The notes under the pieces: generated by a model
Databases searched by the model: none
Told to the model about the DNA's origin: nothing
What the model saw: the letters and a program-made list of their open reading frames with translations, nothing else
Assembly: GCA_934432595.1 (NCBI GenBank)
Contig: CAKRYR010000012.1
Coordinates: forward strand, 3,454 to 67,453
DNA: 64,000 bases
From: an uncultured Lachnospiraceae bacterium
GTDB lineage: Bacteria; Bacillota; Clostridia; Lachnospirales; Lachnospiraceae
Direction of reading: 5' to 3'
Position numbers and translations under genes: made by a program
Shown: positions 1 through 9,017 of the stretch, in pieces
How the letters are laid out: every line of letters starts with the position of its first letter
How positions within the stretch are numbered: the first letter of the stretch is position 1

Positions 1-282
1 TTTACTTTTTTCATTTTTAGAAATTGTATTATTAGAATTAATATCCACATTATACCTTTCTAAAATATGACTATCATAATTGTTTTCGACATTTTTTATA
101 TTTTTTGATAGGGTTTCTTGATTTTTTTCTTCTTTTTGGACTTTTTTACTATTATTTTCCTTTTGTTCCTGTCCTCTTACTGAAACCCAAACTAATAAAA
201 ACAATAAAGCAATAAATCCAACCATATATATATAATAAATTTTTCTATTCTCATTTCGCTTTCTTACAACATTTTTTTTCAT
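1..282 (-). CDS. Membrane-anchored protein of unknown function, 3' end cut by window edge
   Basis: An open frame of 94 codons runs off the left edge without a stop. The ATG at 282 follows a good GGAGG ribosome site. The product starts with a basic stretch (MKKNVVRKRNENRK), then one hydrophobic segment at about residues 15-35, then a lysine, glutamate and asparagine-rich linker. This is the layout of a type II membrane protein or uncleaved secreted protein whose functional domain would lie outside the window. No family can be assigned from the visible part. Confidence 0.6.
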   Translation of the reverse strand, partial: MKKNVVRKRNENRKIYYIYMVGFIALLFLLVWVSVRGQEQKENNSKKVQKEEKNQETLSKNIKNVENNYDSHILERYNVDINSNNTISKNEKSK

Positions 283-417
283 TCTATATCCTCCTTCAAG
301 ACTACAAATATAGTCTTGCAACATTGTATACTTTCTAATACATTACCATATTAAACAATATATTACATAATACGCTCTAATTTCAATTTTATTCTCAATT
401 TTTAATACATAATTAAT

Positions 418-449
418 AAAGATGACATACTTATTCATATGTCATCTTT
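418..449 (-). terminator. Terminator of the alpha-amylase gene
   Basis: A perfect 12-bp inverted repeat (AAAGATGACATA / TATGTCATCTTT) with an 8-base loop lies downstream of the minus-strand amylase stop. The T-tract on the minus strand is weak (TTTATTAATT), so termination strength is uncertain. Confidence 0.6.
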
Positions 450-514
450 AAATCTTTTTATTATGTTAAATTATTCTGGGGAATCAACCTCTATATTTGA
501 ATAAAATCCTTGTT

Positions 515-1957
515 CTAATATAATACTACAACCTTTCTTGCTGGTATTGTACCTCTAATCTTTCCATCTTTAACTTCAAATGTACCACCATCATCTGTAT
601 GGTTATCATATACCTTAGTATCTAATCTAGTATCAGATTCAATATCAACAGCATTATCATTAAGATTTATAATAACAGCACCTTTTGTTCCTCTTTCTAT
701 CATAAGAATCTTACCATTATATATATTTCTCATATATTCATCTTCATGTTCCATGATATTTCTAAATATATTAACTGCAGCTATCTCATCATCTTTATAT
801 AATTCAGAACCTGCATCTCCTATTTGAGTAAGACCTGGAAATCTACTATCATAGTCAGTTCCTCCTGCACCTAATGGTCTATCATAAAATACAGTTGTTG
901 TTTTTTCCCTAGCTGTTATTAATGCCCATCCAAGTTTTATATCTTCATCAGTCATCCATACTGAATCCATCTCATCATTTGCAAAATTATCATGAGATTC
1001 AACCCAAGTAGCTACTCCATCAGGATCAATGCCTACTTTATAATCTAGTATTCTTCCTACAGAGAAATCTCTATCTTTTAGTGCAGCTTGCATCACTTCA
1101 CCATACTCTGCTGCAGTTACATTTAAGTATTTTGAATATACATCATAACGAGCTGTACTTCCTTTTAAAATTTCTCCTAATTGGAATTTTGCCCCATTAT
1201 CTGTAATATAAGGCCAAAAGTCGCTTCCAAAACCTTTATCTTCAGGTAATTCTATATGTTTTGCACAATCATATCTAAATCCAGTTACACCTATATCTGT
1301 GCATTCCTTCAAAAAATTCTTTACAATATTTTGAACATCTTTACTTGATGTTTTTAAATCCCATAATCCACATAATGCCATACTGGTTATACATTGTCTA
1401 TCTTCCCAGTTAGTAATTCCATGATTAGTATTAAAATACTCTCTCTTTTGCATATTAGGTTTTATATAGTTCCACTCACTAGTCATATGATTAACAACAA
1501 CATCTGCAATAATTGCTATATCATATTTTTTAGCCTCATCACATAATTCCTTTAACTCCTCTTTAGTTCCTATTTGATAATTACCAATCTTAAAATCAAC
1601 AGGTTGATATGTATAATACCAATTTTTAAAATCTAGAGAGTAATCATTGTTATTCTCTCCTATTCTGCATTCTTGAATTGGAGACGTTTGAATAGCTGTA
1701 TAACCAGCTGCTTTAATCTCTGGTAGTTTTTCCTTAATTGTATTAAAAGACCAACACCACGTTTGTAATATTGCACCATGTTTTACATCATCAGCTGCTA
1801 ACTTTTGTGTTGTTGTCTCAGATTTGTCGTCATCATTATTTACTACAATGCTATCCATCTCATCTGCCTTAGCAAAATGCTTTACAGATACTATTATTCC
1901 TACTAGCATTAAACATATTATACTACATACTACAATAACCCTTTTCTTTCCCCACAT
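515..1957 (-). CDS. Secreted or membrane-anchored alpha-amylase, glycoside hydrolase family 13
   Basis: Endo-acting alpha-1,4-glucan hydrolase for starch-type polymers, acting outside the cell. The 480-residue product has an N-terminal hydrophobic segment (residues 6-25) followed by a short acidic linker. The four GH13 regions are readable: DVVVNH (152-157), GFRYDCAKH with nucleophile Asp230, LGE with acid/base Glu262, and ESHD with Asp323. Length is that of a single-domain amylase with the A, B and C domains and no carbohydrate-binding module. The ATG at 1957 has a GGGAGC site about 11 bases upstream. It is flanked by terminators and is probably monocistronic. Substrate fine specificity cannot be told from the motifs. 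Confidence 0.93.
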   Translation of the reverse strand: MWGKKRVIVVCSIICLMLVGIIVSVKHFAKADEMDSIVVNNDDDKSETTTQKLAADDVKHGAILQTWCWSFNTIKEKLPEIKAAGYTAIQTSPIQECRIGENNNDYSLDFKNWYYTYQPVDFKIGNYQIGTKEELKELCDEAKKYDIAIIADVVVNHMTSEWNYIKPNMQKREYFNTNHGITNWEDRQCITSMALCGLWDLKTSSKDVQNIVKNFLKECTDIGVTGFRYDCAKHIELPEDKGFGSDFWPYITDNGAKFQLGEILKGSTARYDVYSKYLNVTAAEYGEVMQAALKDRDFSVGRILDYKVGIDPDGVATWVESHDNFANDEMDSVWMTDEDIKLGWALITAREKTTTVFYDRPLGAGGTDYDSRFPGLTQIGDAGSELYKDDEIAAVNIFRNIMEHEDEYMRNIYNGKILMIERGTKGAVIINLNDNAVDIESDTRLDTKVYDNHTDDGGTFEVKDGKIRGTIPARKVVVLY

Positions 1958-2133
1958 AATATTAATTCGCTCCCTTCAAATATCTTAAGTCTTCCCATCA
2001 AACAATCTATCTATAAATATACATTAAAATACACTATTTTTCAATATGTAATAATTAATAGTATCTAAAATATTATTTATACATTTTATCTAAATTTTAT
2101 TTATTAATATTTTTTTCACCTAGCAAAATGCAC

Positions 2134-2178
2134 AAAAAAAGAGATAACAATTCATTTTCTTAATTGTCATCTCTTTTT
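2134..2178 (-). terminator. Terminator of the cell-wall hydrolase gene
   Basis: The inverted repeat AAAGAGATAACAATT / AATTGTCATCTCTTT has a single mismatch and is followed on the minus strand by a run of T. It sits 28 bases past the hydrolase stop. Confidence 0.8.
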
Positions 2179-2205
2179 ATTCTATAATAAGCCTTCTATA
2201 AATAC

Positions 2206-2991
2206 TTACCAAAAACGATGATTTTTTATAATTATATTATTCTTTCTTGCTCTACTAGCTCTTTTTCCATTAAAATAATATTTTGAATTAAAATTATATT
2301 TATTAAATATATATCTACCTTTAAGAGCTTCTTTTGCTGCCTTTAGTGAAGCCTTAGCAGCTTTGTTTTTCTTATATACACCCTTAGAATAATTTTTTAA
2401 TTCTCTATTCAAAGCACCATTCTTTACAGGTCCAAATTGATGTTTTTGATAAATAACCTTTTTTATCGTATTAGGAAATTTTTTATTTCTAAATCTATTA
2501 AGTACCACATTAGCAACTCCTAATTTACCTGCATATGGTTCTCCCTTTGCTTCTGCATTTATTATACAAGCTAAAAGCTTCATATCACCTGCTGAAGCAA
2601 CAATCTCTTTCTTCATCTTAGTTTTTGAAGCAACCTCTTGTACTTCTACATTTTCTCTAGTAGTTTCGCATTTTAATGTCATACCTTGATTATCTAAACC
2701 AAGATTTCCAATATTAATCATCTTTTCTATACTTGATTCATCTTCAATTACATTATAATCTTCATCATATACTGCATAGTCATCATTATCATAATCAACA
2801 AATTCTGCATCGTATACTACTTTATCTGTATTTACTACATCTTCTTTAACTACATTTATATCCTTCTTACTACACCCATCCTGTAGCATTCCATACCAAC
2901 TGTCTGTATTAATCAATATTCCCACTAATAAACTCAAAATTACAGTTGTTATTACTGCTCTCTTCTTATTACTCATAATTCCCATTTTCAT
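2206..2991 (-). CDS. SleB/CwlJ-family cell-wall hydrolase
   Basis: A 261-residue peptidoglycan hydrolase of the Hydrolase_2 (SleB/CwlJ) family. An N-terminal hydrophobic segment (residues 12-27) is followed by an acidic linker to about 130, then the catalytic domain. The family block around LLACIINAEAKGEPYAGKLG carries the conserved glutamate (Glu147), with NVVLNR, QFGPV and a C-terminal HRFW in place of the common HxFY. In sporeformers these enzymes act in cortex lysis or cell separation; which role applies here is not visible. The start at 2991 follows an AGAGAGG site. An in-frame ATG six codons in is a weaker alternative. Confidence 0.88.
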   Translation of the reverse strand: MKMGIMSNKKRAVITTVILSLLVGILINTDSWYGMLQDGCSKKDINVVKEDVVNTDKVVYDAEFVDYDNDDYAVYDEDYNVIEDESSIEKMINIGNLGLDNQGMTLKCETTRENVEVQEVASKTKMKKEIVASAGDMKLLACIINAEAKGEPYAGKLGVANVVLNRFRNKKFPNTIKKVIYQKHQFGPVKNGALNRELKNYSKGVYKKNKAAKASLKAAKEALKGRYIFNKYNFNSKYYFNGKRASRARKNNIIIKNHRFW

Positions 2992-3318
2992 AATTACCTC
3001 TCTAAATTTTAATTTACAATTATTAACATTTTCTTCCTTTATGTTACATTTTTATTACAACTCACTTGTATATTATATTAATTTATTACACACTTGTCAA
3101 CCTTTTTGTAATTTTTATGACGTTTTTAGGAAATATTTCTCATTATATTATGCACTTTTTTGTAAAATGTTACACATTTTAATTAATAATTATGCATTAT
3201 TTTTTATTTATCAATTTAATTTAATTTCAAACTATTAGTCCTTATTTCCTAGCTTTATCAATGCTTTTATTACAATATATTTCATCATATTTTTTTAATA
3301 GTTTTGGGCAAAAAAAAA
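2992..3318. other. AT-rich intergenic region
   Basis: No supported gene. It holds the promoter region of the cell-wall hydrolase and ends at the terminator of the diguanylate cyclase. A short plus-strand frame (3041-3238) has no ribosome site and looks like chance. Confidence 0.5.
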
Positions 3319-3344
3319 TGTACCATTCTAAACCACTGGCACAT
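3319..3344 (-). terminator. Terminator overlapping the diguanylate cyclase stop
   Basis: The minus strand reads ATGTGCC, a 12-base loop, GGTACAT, then eight or more T. The left arm lies inside the last codons of the upstream gene, so stop codon and terminator overlap. Confidence 0.75.
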
Positions 3345-5028
3345 TTTTTGTAATATTTGTAATATTTTTTTTCATATACATTGACTTCATTTCATACATG
3401 TTATAATCAGCCATACGAATACAATCATCAATTGTCTCTTTTCCACCCACCTTATATTTTGCCTTACCAATAGAATATTTAAGTTCATATTCCATTCCAC
3501 TTATTTCATTATAATTATCTACCTTTTCTTTTAATTTCTTTTCTAATTTTCCTTCATATTTTTCTTCATTTACTATAACTATAAATTCATCTCCACCCAT
3601 TCTACCACAAAAATCGTCCTCCCCAACAACCCCTTTTAATTGCTCACTAAACGTAATAATTAGATTATCCCCCGCCGCATGTCCGTATGTATCATTAATA
3701 TATTTTAATCTATTTAAATCTATACTATATATTATATATTTTGTATTATCTATATTCTTAATAATTTGCTTTTCATATTTATCCAATGCCCTCCTATTAT
3801 TTAATCCTGTTAACTTATCTATATATACCAATTCCAATAAAGCCTCTTTTTCAGCTCTATTTGAATATTCTTTTTGCATTTCCATAATAACATTTATAAT
3901 TCCACTCATTGCAAAGAAAAAAAACAATATTGGCAGTATATTCAATAAACTAATTGAAGTTTTTAAAATATGTGAAATGCAATATACTATAGAAGTTCCA
4001 CCAGATATCAATGCGCAACCATATAAAACTGCATATCCTTTATTTTTTCCACGAACTTTTTTTACATAATACCTTATCAAACATATTATTATTGGTAAAC
4101 ATGTAAGCTGTAAACCTATTATACTATCATTCATATACCAAATATTACATATCTGAGTCGAAAAAGCTATAATGGTATCTATAACCCATACATATCTCAT
4201 AACTTTCAAAAAAATCTTATCCTTCTGTATACAAGTAATTTCTGACACGTAATAATTAAAAAATAATAACATAATATACATAGCTATATATTCTGCATAA
4301 AAATCAACCATAATACTATCAACAAATATATTTAACAGCTGATAACATGCTAATATCCATAGGCCACTACATATACTAGCTATAGATACATACATAACTG
4401 GTTTTATTATTACCTCAATTCCATAATTAAATACAAATAACGCTATAGCAACAATACCAACACAAATCAAACAAATGCCAACTAATTCAAAGGCTATATT
4501 TCCTAATACATTTCTTGTGTCTGCGTCCTTACTATTTATATAATAAATATTTGGAATTTTAGCGAATACGCCTGTATTAGTACACCTTAAAACTATTTTT
4601 AAAGTCTTATTATTACAATCTTCCATTAATGGTATCTTCATATTATCATTACATACAACAGAATTTTTAGGTGCTTTCATGCCATGTTCAAAAACCATCT
4701 TATTTTCAACATATACTCTTACACCTGCATTAATATTATTATTAAAAAATAAAACTGGGTTTGTAATAGTACTATTAGTTATTTTTGATTTAATTACAAG
4801 TTCCGAACCATACTTATAATTTCTAATCAATTTTCCAGATAATATTCCATTATCAATTTTTTTATTATTAAAATATAACTTTGCATTGTCTGTTATAAGT
4901 ATGCTAGGATATCTTGATCGTATTCTATCTGCCATTACAGTAAGTATAGCAACTACCAAAACTATAATAGTTATAGTTATAAATGTAAAAAATATAGTCT
5001 TAATTTTATTTTTCTTTTTTCCAGTCAT
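3328..5028 (-). CDS. Membrane diguanylate cyclase (7TM sensor plus GGDEF)
   Basis: Makes cyclic di-GMP from GTP in response to an unknown outside signal. The layout is one N-terminal membrane helix, an extracellular beta-rich domain (about 30-160), about seven membrane helices (170-390), and a C-terminal GGDEF domain. Key residues are DKLTGLNNRR, DLNRLKYINDTYGH and an intact GGDEF at about residue 478; no RxxD inhibitory site precedes it. A GTG at 5037 abuts the stop of the upstream paralogue. I prefer the ATG at 5028, because AGGTGA overlapping that stop gives correct spacing. The two cyclases therefore look translationally coupled. Helix counts are by eye. Confidence 0.88.
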   Translation of the reverse strand: MTGKKKNKIKTIFFTFITITIIVLVVAILTVMADRIRSRYPSILITDNAKLYFNNKKIDNGILSGKLIRNYKYGSELVIKSKITNSTITNPVLFFNNNINAGVRVYVENKMVFEHGMKAPKNSVVCNDNMKIPLMEDCNNKTLKIVLRCTNTGVFAKIPNIYYINSKDADTRNVLGNIAFELVGICLICVGIVAIALFVFNYGIEVIIKPVMYVSIASICSGLWILACYQLLNIFVDSIMVDFYAEYIAMYIMLLFFNYYVSEITCIQKDKIFLKVMRYVWVIDTIIAFSTQICNIWYMNDSIIGLQLTCLPIIICLIRYYVKKVRGKNKGYAVLYGCALISGGTSIVYCISHILKTSISLLNILPILFFFFAMSGIINVIMEMQKEYSNRAEKEALLELVYIDKLTGLNNRRALDKYEKQIIKNIDNTKYIIYSIDLNRLKYINDTYGHAAGDNLIITFSEQLKGVVGEDDFCGRMGGDEFIVIVNEEKYEGKLEKKLKEKVDNYNEISGMEYELKYSIGKAKYKVGGKETIDDCIRMADYNMYEMKSMYMKKNITNITKNVPVV

Positions 5029-5037
5029 ATTTATCAC

Positions 5038-6729
5038 CTAGACATCACGTCCCATTTTTTGTTCTTTTTTGCATTCATACATTCTTTTATCTGATAAGCT
5101 AATTAGTGCTTCAATTTCATTACTTTCATCTATATCATTATTAGCATAACCATATGCAAATGATGCCTCAAACTCAAATTTTTCTTTCTCAATACATTGA
5201 CTGAATATAGTTTGCATTTTTTCAATATAATTATTATAATCAGTTATCTTCTTCTCCAAGATTACAATGAATTCATCTCCACCTATTCTTCCAATAAATC
5301 CCTGCGTTTCGAATACCTTTTTTAGCGTTTTTGCAAATCCCCTAATATATTCATCTCCCGACTCGTGTCCATTACTATCATTAATTTTCTTTAAATTATT
5401 AAGATCAAAACTAAATATACTTATATTTTCACATTTTTTAAATACTAATTCTTCTAAATATTCCTCATATTTAGTTCTATTATTAATACTTGTTAAAGGA
5501 TCTGTATATGCCAATGTTGATAAAATTCTTTGTTCAGTAATATTATTCATATATTCTTTTACTACATGCACATAATAAACTATAACAGTTATAGAAAATT
5601 CTAATATTAATAACATGATAAATATTTGACTATATTTATTCCAATTATATGAGGTAAGGACTTTGCTAATTAATATCGTCACCATACTCTGACAATAGAA
5701 TATAGTCATACCTCCTATAAACATTTTTTCAATTCTATCAATCATCTTATATATATTAAAATTTAAGAATAATAATACAATACCTGTAATATACATAATT
5801 ATCGTAATCGCTGACATAGTGTCTCTATATGATATTGCACCAACATTATTTAGTCCTACAGTTAATGCAAGCATAAATAATAATACTAGATTATAGATAC
5901 TTAAAAATTTCTTATCCATTTCTTGAAATGTATAATAGGATAACATTACAATGCATGGCATGCATAAATACAAACCTATAAATTCAACATTTTCTATAAT
6001 TCTACTTCTATCTATAAATAATTCTAAAATATTATATTTGGCATACATTGCAAGCCCTGCCAATAAGAATATTAATCCAATCCATAATAACCTTATTAGT
6101 CTATTGCTTCTATTTGGATTACATATTACTGCAATAATTAAAATAAGTCCCAATACTATTATTATTGAACTAACTATATAATTAGTTAAGTTGCTTCTTA
6201 TTTGATAATTAAAATAATCATTTTCACTCATTATTATTATATTTTTTAATATACTATTAGCATCACTTTGCTGTACATTAAATTTTATTTTAAGTTCATT
6301 ACCATTATAATTATTAGGTAATTCAACGGTATAATTTCTTTTTATTGATATATAATCATTTTCTTTATTATTACAATTATCTACTACTTTTTTCCCATTC
6401 AAATAAATATCTATAAGACAATTCTCTGTCTTAATATTTAGTATTGGATATATAATGTTTTTATCTTCTTTAGTTTGTCTAAGTATCTTTTTTGCAATTA
6501 TCGTATCTCCCTTTTCTACTCCACTAAAAGTATAATCTGCCAAACTTATATTATTTATGTTAGTTTCCTTAAAAGAAACATGCCAACCATAATCAACCTT
6601 ACTAATTTGATAAACCTTATTATCCTTTATTGCCAACTTAATAGCTACAATAATTGCTAATACCATAAAGATTAATCCAAAAATTATAAATAAAACTCTT
6701 CTTTTTAAAAAAGTCTTAATCTTCTTCAT
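5038..6729 (-). CDS. Membrane diguanylate cyclase (7TM sensor plus GGDEF), paralogue of the next gene
   Basis: A 563-residue protein of the same architecture as the downstream gene: N-terminal helix, extracellular domain (about 35-170), about seven membrane helices, then a GGDEF domain. The GGDEF sequence is intact at about 483 (GRIGGDEFIVIL), with DPLTSINNRTKYE and DLNNLKKINDSNGHESGD before it. No RxxD inhibitory motif is present. The start at 6729 follows GAGGTGA. It is first gene of a two-gene unit with the next cyclase. The two proteins diverge most in the extracellular domain, so they probably answer different ligands. Confidence 0.88.
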   Translation of the reverse strand: MKKIKTFLKRRVLFIIFGLIFMVLAIIVAIKLAIKDNKVYQISKVDYGWHVSFKETNINNISLADYTFSGVEKGDTIIAKKILRQTKEDKNIIYPILNIKTENCLIDIYLNGKKVVDNCNNKENDYISIKRNYTVELPNNYNGNELKIKFNVQQSDANSILKNIIIMSENDYFNYQIRSNLTNYIVSSIIIVLGLILIIAVICNPNRSNRLIRLLWIGLIFLLAGLAMYAKYNILELFIDRSRIIENVEFIGLYLCMPCIVMLSYYTFQEMDKKFLSIYNLVLLFMLALTVGLNNVGAISYRDTMSAITIIMYITGIVLLFLNFNIYKMIDRIEKMFIGGMTIFYCQSMVTILISKVLTSYNWNKYSQIFIMLLILEFSITVIVYYVHVVKEYMNNITEQRILSTLAYTDPLTSINNRTKYEEYLEELVFKKCENISIFSFDLNNLKKINDSNGHESGDEYIRGFAKTLKKVFETQGFIGRIGGDEFIVILEKKITDYNNYIEKMQTIFSQCIEKEKFEFEASFAYGYANNDIDESNEIEALISLSDKRMYECKKEQKMGRDV

Positions 6730-6800
6730 ATAAAGCTCACCTCAAATAGTTTTTACACTACTGCATAACAATTATCGGCTTAAATTTATATAAACAATAG

Positions 6801-6857
6801 AACAAGCACCACTCCATAATAAATTTTTTATCAATCTACTATAAAATGATGCTTGTT
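6801..6857 (-). terminator. Terminator-like hairpin after the first MACPF gene
   Basis: Arms AACAAGCA / TGCTTGTT enclose a long AT-rich loop, between the MACPF stop (6880) and the promoter of the cyclase pair. The loop is large, so folding is only moderately sure. Confidence 0.5.
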
Positions 6858-6879
6858 TTTGTCTAAATTGTTTTATCTA

Positions 6880-8784
6880 CTATTGAAATTTTATACTACC
6901 TTCTTGAAGCCATTTATATGATGGTGAAAATGTTACATTTGATATAGCTTGTGTCTTATATAAGAACAATACCTTAATCTCACTTACTCCACCATGTTTC
7001 TCAACTTCACTTGGTTTTGAAGTATACATTATTATTGAATCACCATTATTTTTCTTCTTCAACAAATTATTACCACTAGAACAATCTGTCTGATTATCAT
7101 TGTAAATAACCTGAACGTAATATCCACCTTTTAACGGAGCAAACTGTTTCCAAAAGCTAAATATATTTCCATATCCATTTACCTTCCCTAAATATGACAT
7201 ATCACTTACTAAACTATGTTTGACATATTTTTTTGCAAAGCTCTCACTTAATGGTAAATTATAAGGATCTTGAGCTAATTTATATGATACTTCAAAGCTA
7301 CTATCATTTAACATACATTTACCTGCACTAGTCTTACCAGCATTAGTAACATACATATTACCCAACTTAAAATCTTTATGAATCTCAGCTTTTTCATCAC
7401 TCAATTTCTGCCTCTTATCATATGATGATAAGCATCTAACACCTGTTACTTCTGATTCAATCTCTGTAAATAAACTATCCTCTACTTCATTCTCATACTT
7501 TTTAATAATGCTGTTATAATTTTCTAATCCATATTCATCAAATACTTTCTCAAGCTCTTCTTTTCTTTCTTTAACTTTCTCATCTGATATAGTAGGATCA
7601 TTATCTGGGAAGTAATCAAGTAAATCCCATATTGGATATAAAGAATATTGATCTATTACATCTATAAGAGCTGGAGCATTATCTACTGAAGTTAACCATG
7701 TACTATACTCGTTATTCATATAGCTATATTCTTCTTGAGATTTTTCATTTGTAACCTTATTAAGTACAATTGATGCAATTTTAGATGCCGCGTCACTAAA
7801 CTTATCATTATATGATGTTGCTAATCCACCATAACAATATGCTTTACAGTCAATTGTCATATTAGTATTTTGATTACCATTATTATAACTTACTGTATCT
7901 TTTGGCTCTTCTGTGCACCAATTGTAACCATTACGTGTTACTTTATCTTTATTACTATTCTCTGAATTGTTAACACTAATTTTAAATGTTGCACTTGCTT
8001 CATTCAATGTTTTTTCAGAATCAGCTTTTATTGTAGCCGTATATTTTAACTTACCACCTAGAATAACACTTCTGAAAAAATGTGTGCCATACTTTGAAAA
8101 CAATTCTTCTGGCTCTAATTCCATAACATCTCTTTTAAAATTATCTGTTAAATATTTATAATAGTCTTTTTCTTCGAGCATCCATGTTACTGTTGATGTT
8201 TTCTTTGTCATTGTATCTGTTATATAAGCTGTCTTAGAACTTGATAAAGATGTTCTATTAAATTTTCCACCAACTTCTGCATATATATCATTTACAAAAG
8301 GTATCCAATTAAGCTTATCTGTAAAACTAAACTTTTTTGCTGCAAGATTAGCTTTAAATTCTTTCATATACCCTTCTATACTTCTACCATCAATAGTTTC
8401 CTTTTCAATTGTTCTGGAACAATTGTCTATCTTTACATAGGTATCTCTTATATTATTATCTGCTCCACTAGAAGTAGATATATTAAATATCATATTGTCT
8501 ACAGCCGATTTATTGACATTATTTTCATGTATATATCCCTTTGTTGCAACATTATATCCATAACCTATATATGTGGTAATATAAGACTTTTCCCTATTAA
8601 AGGAAGAATTTGTTGTACCAGTATAGTTTTCTACTTCAGCAATTGTTGATAAATTTTCCCCTGTTTTTATCTCTCTGTTTCTTGAAGCATTACTTGAATT
8701 TTTAACTACACAGAACACAACTAGACTTATAATAACTAGACACGAAGCAGTAATAGATATTGCTAACTTCCTTTTTTTCAACAT
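6880..8784 (-). CDS. MACPF (perforin-fold) domain protein A, secreted
   Basis: A predicted pore-forming protein of the membrane attack complex/perforin family, 634 residues. An N-terminal hydrophobic segment (9-27) targets it to or through the membrane. The MACPF domain runs from about 70 (YIGYGYNV) to about 390 (PALIDV..YPIWDLL). The family signature Y-G-T-H-F-F-x6-G-G is exact at residues 232-244. A C-terminal domain of about 190 residues (445-634) with VNGYG and YYVQVIYND motifs is shared with the other two MACPF proteins here. It has its own promoter and terminator. Whether it forms pores, and against what, is not known; antagonism toward other bacteria (as for Bacteroides BSAP proteins) is inference. 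Confidence 0.88.
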   Translation of the reverse strand: MLKKRKLAISITASCLVIISLVVFCVVKNSSNASRNREIKTGENLSTIAEVENYTGTTNSSFNREKSYITTYIGYGYNVATKGYIHENNVNKSAVDNMIFNISTSSGADNNIRDTYVKIDNCSRTIEKETIDGRSIEGYMKEFKANLAAKKFSFTDKLNWIPFVNDIYAEVGGKFNRTSLSSSKTAYITDTMTKKTSTVTWMLEEKDYYKYLTDNFKRDVMELEPEELFSKYGTHFFRSVILGGKLKYTATIKADSEKTLNEASATFKISVNNSENSNKDKVTRNGYNWCTEEPKDTVSYNNGNQNTNMTIDCKAYCYGGLATSYNDKFSDAASKIASIVLNKVTNEKSQEEYSYMNNEYSTWLTSVDNAPALIDVIDQYSLYPIWDLLDYFPDNDPTISDEKVKERKEELEKVFDEYGLENYNSIIKKYENEVEDSLFTEIESEVTGVRCLSSYDKRQKLSDEKAEIHKDFKLGNMYVTNAGKTSAGKCMLNDSSFEVSYKLAQDPYNLPLSESFAKKYVKHSLVSDMSYLGKVNGYGNIFSFWKQFAPLKGGYYVQVIYNDNQTDCSSGNNLLKKKNNGDSIIMYTSKPSEVEKHGGVSEIKVLFLYKTQAISNVTFSPSYKWLQEGSIKFQ

Positions 8785-8848
8785 AACTAACCCCTCCTGA
8801 TAACCTCTGATTAATAATCAACGTAATCAAATAGTTCTCCTCTATTTA

Positions 8849-8877
8849 ATTTTATCGTAATATATTAACTAAGGCAA
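8849..8877 (-). promoter_or_regulatory. Putative sigma-A promoter of MACPF gene A
   Basis: On the minus strand TTGCCT and TAAAAT are 17 bases apart, about 65 bases before the start codon. Both boxes match consensus at four or five positions. Confidence 0.5.
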
Positions 8878-8950
8878 CAGAATTAATAATCATTTTCTTA
8901 AATTTTATACTAGTTTTAGATTCATTATATGACAAATAGTCGCTAAATAA

Positions 8951-9003
8951 TAAATTAAAGTGCTTTCCACTATCCATAGCAGAAAACACTTTAATCTAAT
9001 TTA
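8951..9003 (-). terminator. Terminator of MACPF gene B
   Basis: Near-perfect arms built on AAAGTG-TTTC / GAAA-CACTTT, extended by TAAATTA / TAATTTA, lie just past the stop of the second MACPF gene. Confidence 0.65.
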
Positions 9004-9017
9004 TTACTAAAAAGTTA

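Noticed and set aside
2992..3327. Plus-strand small protein at 3041-3238
   Set aside because: No ribosome site, biased composition, and it lies antisense to a promoter region.
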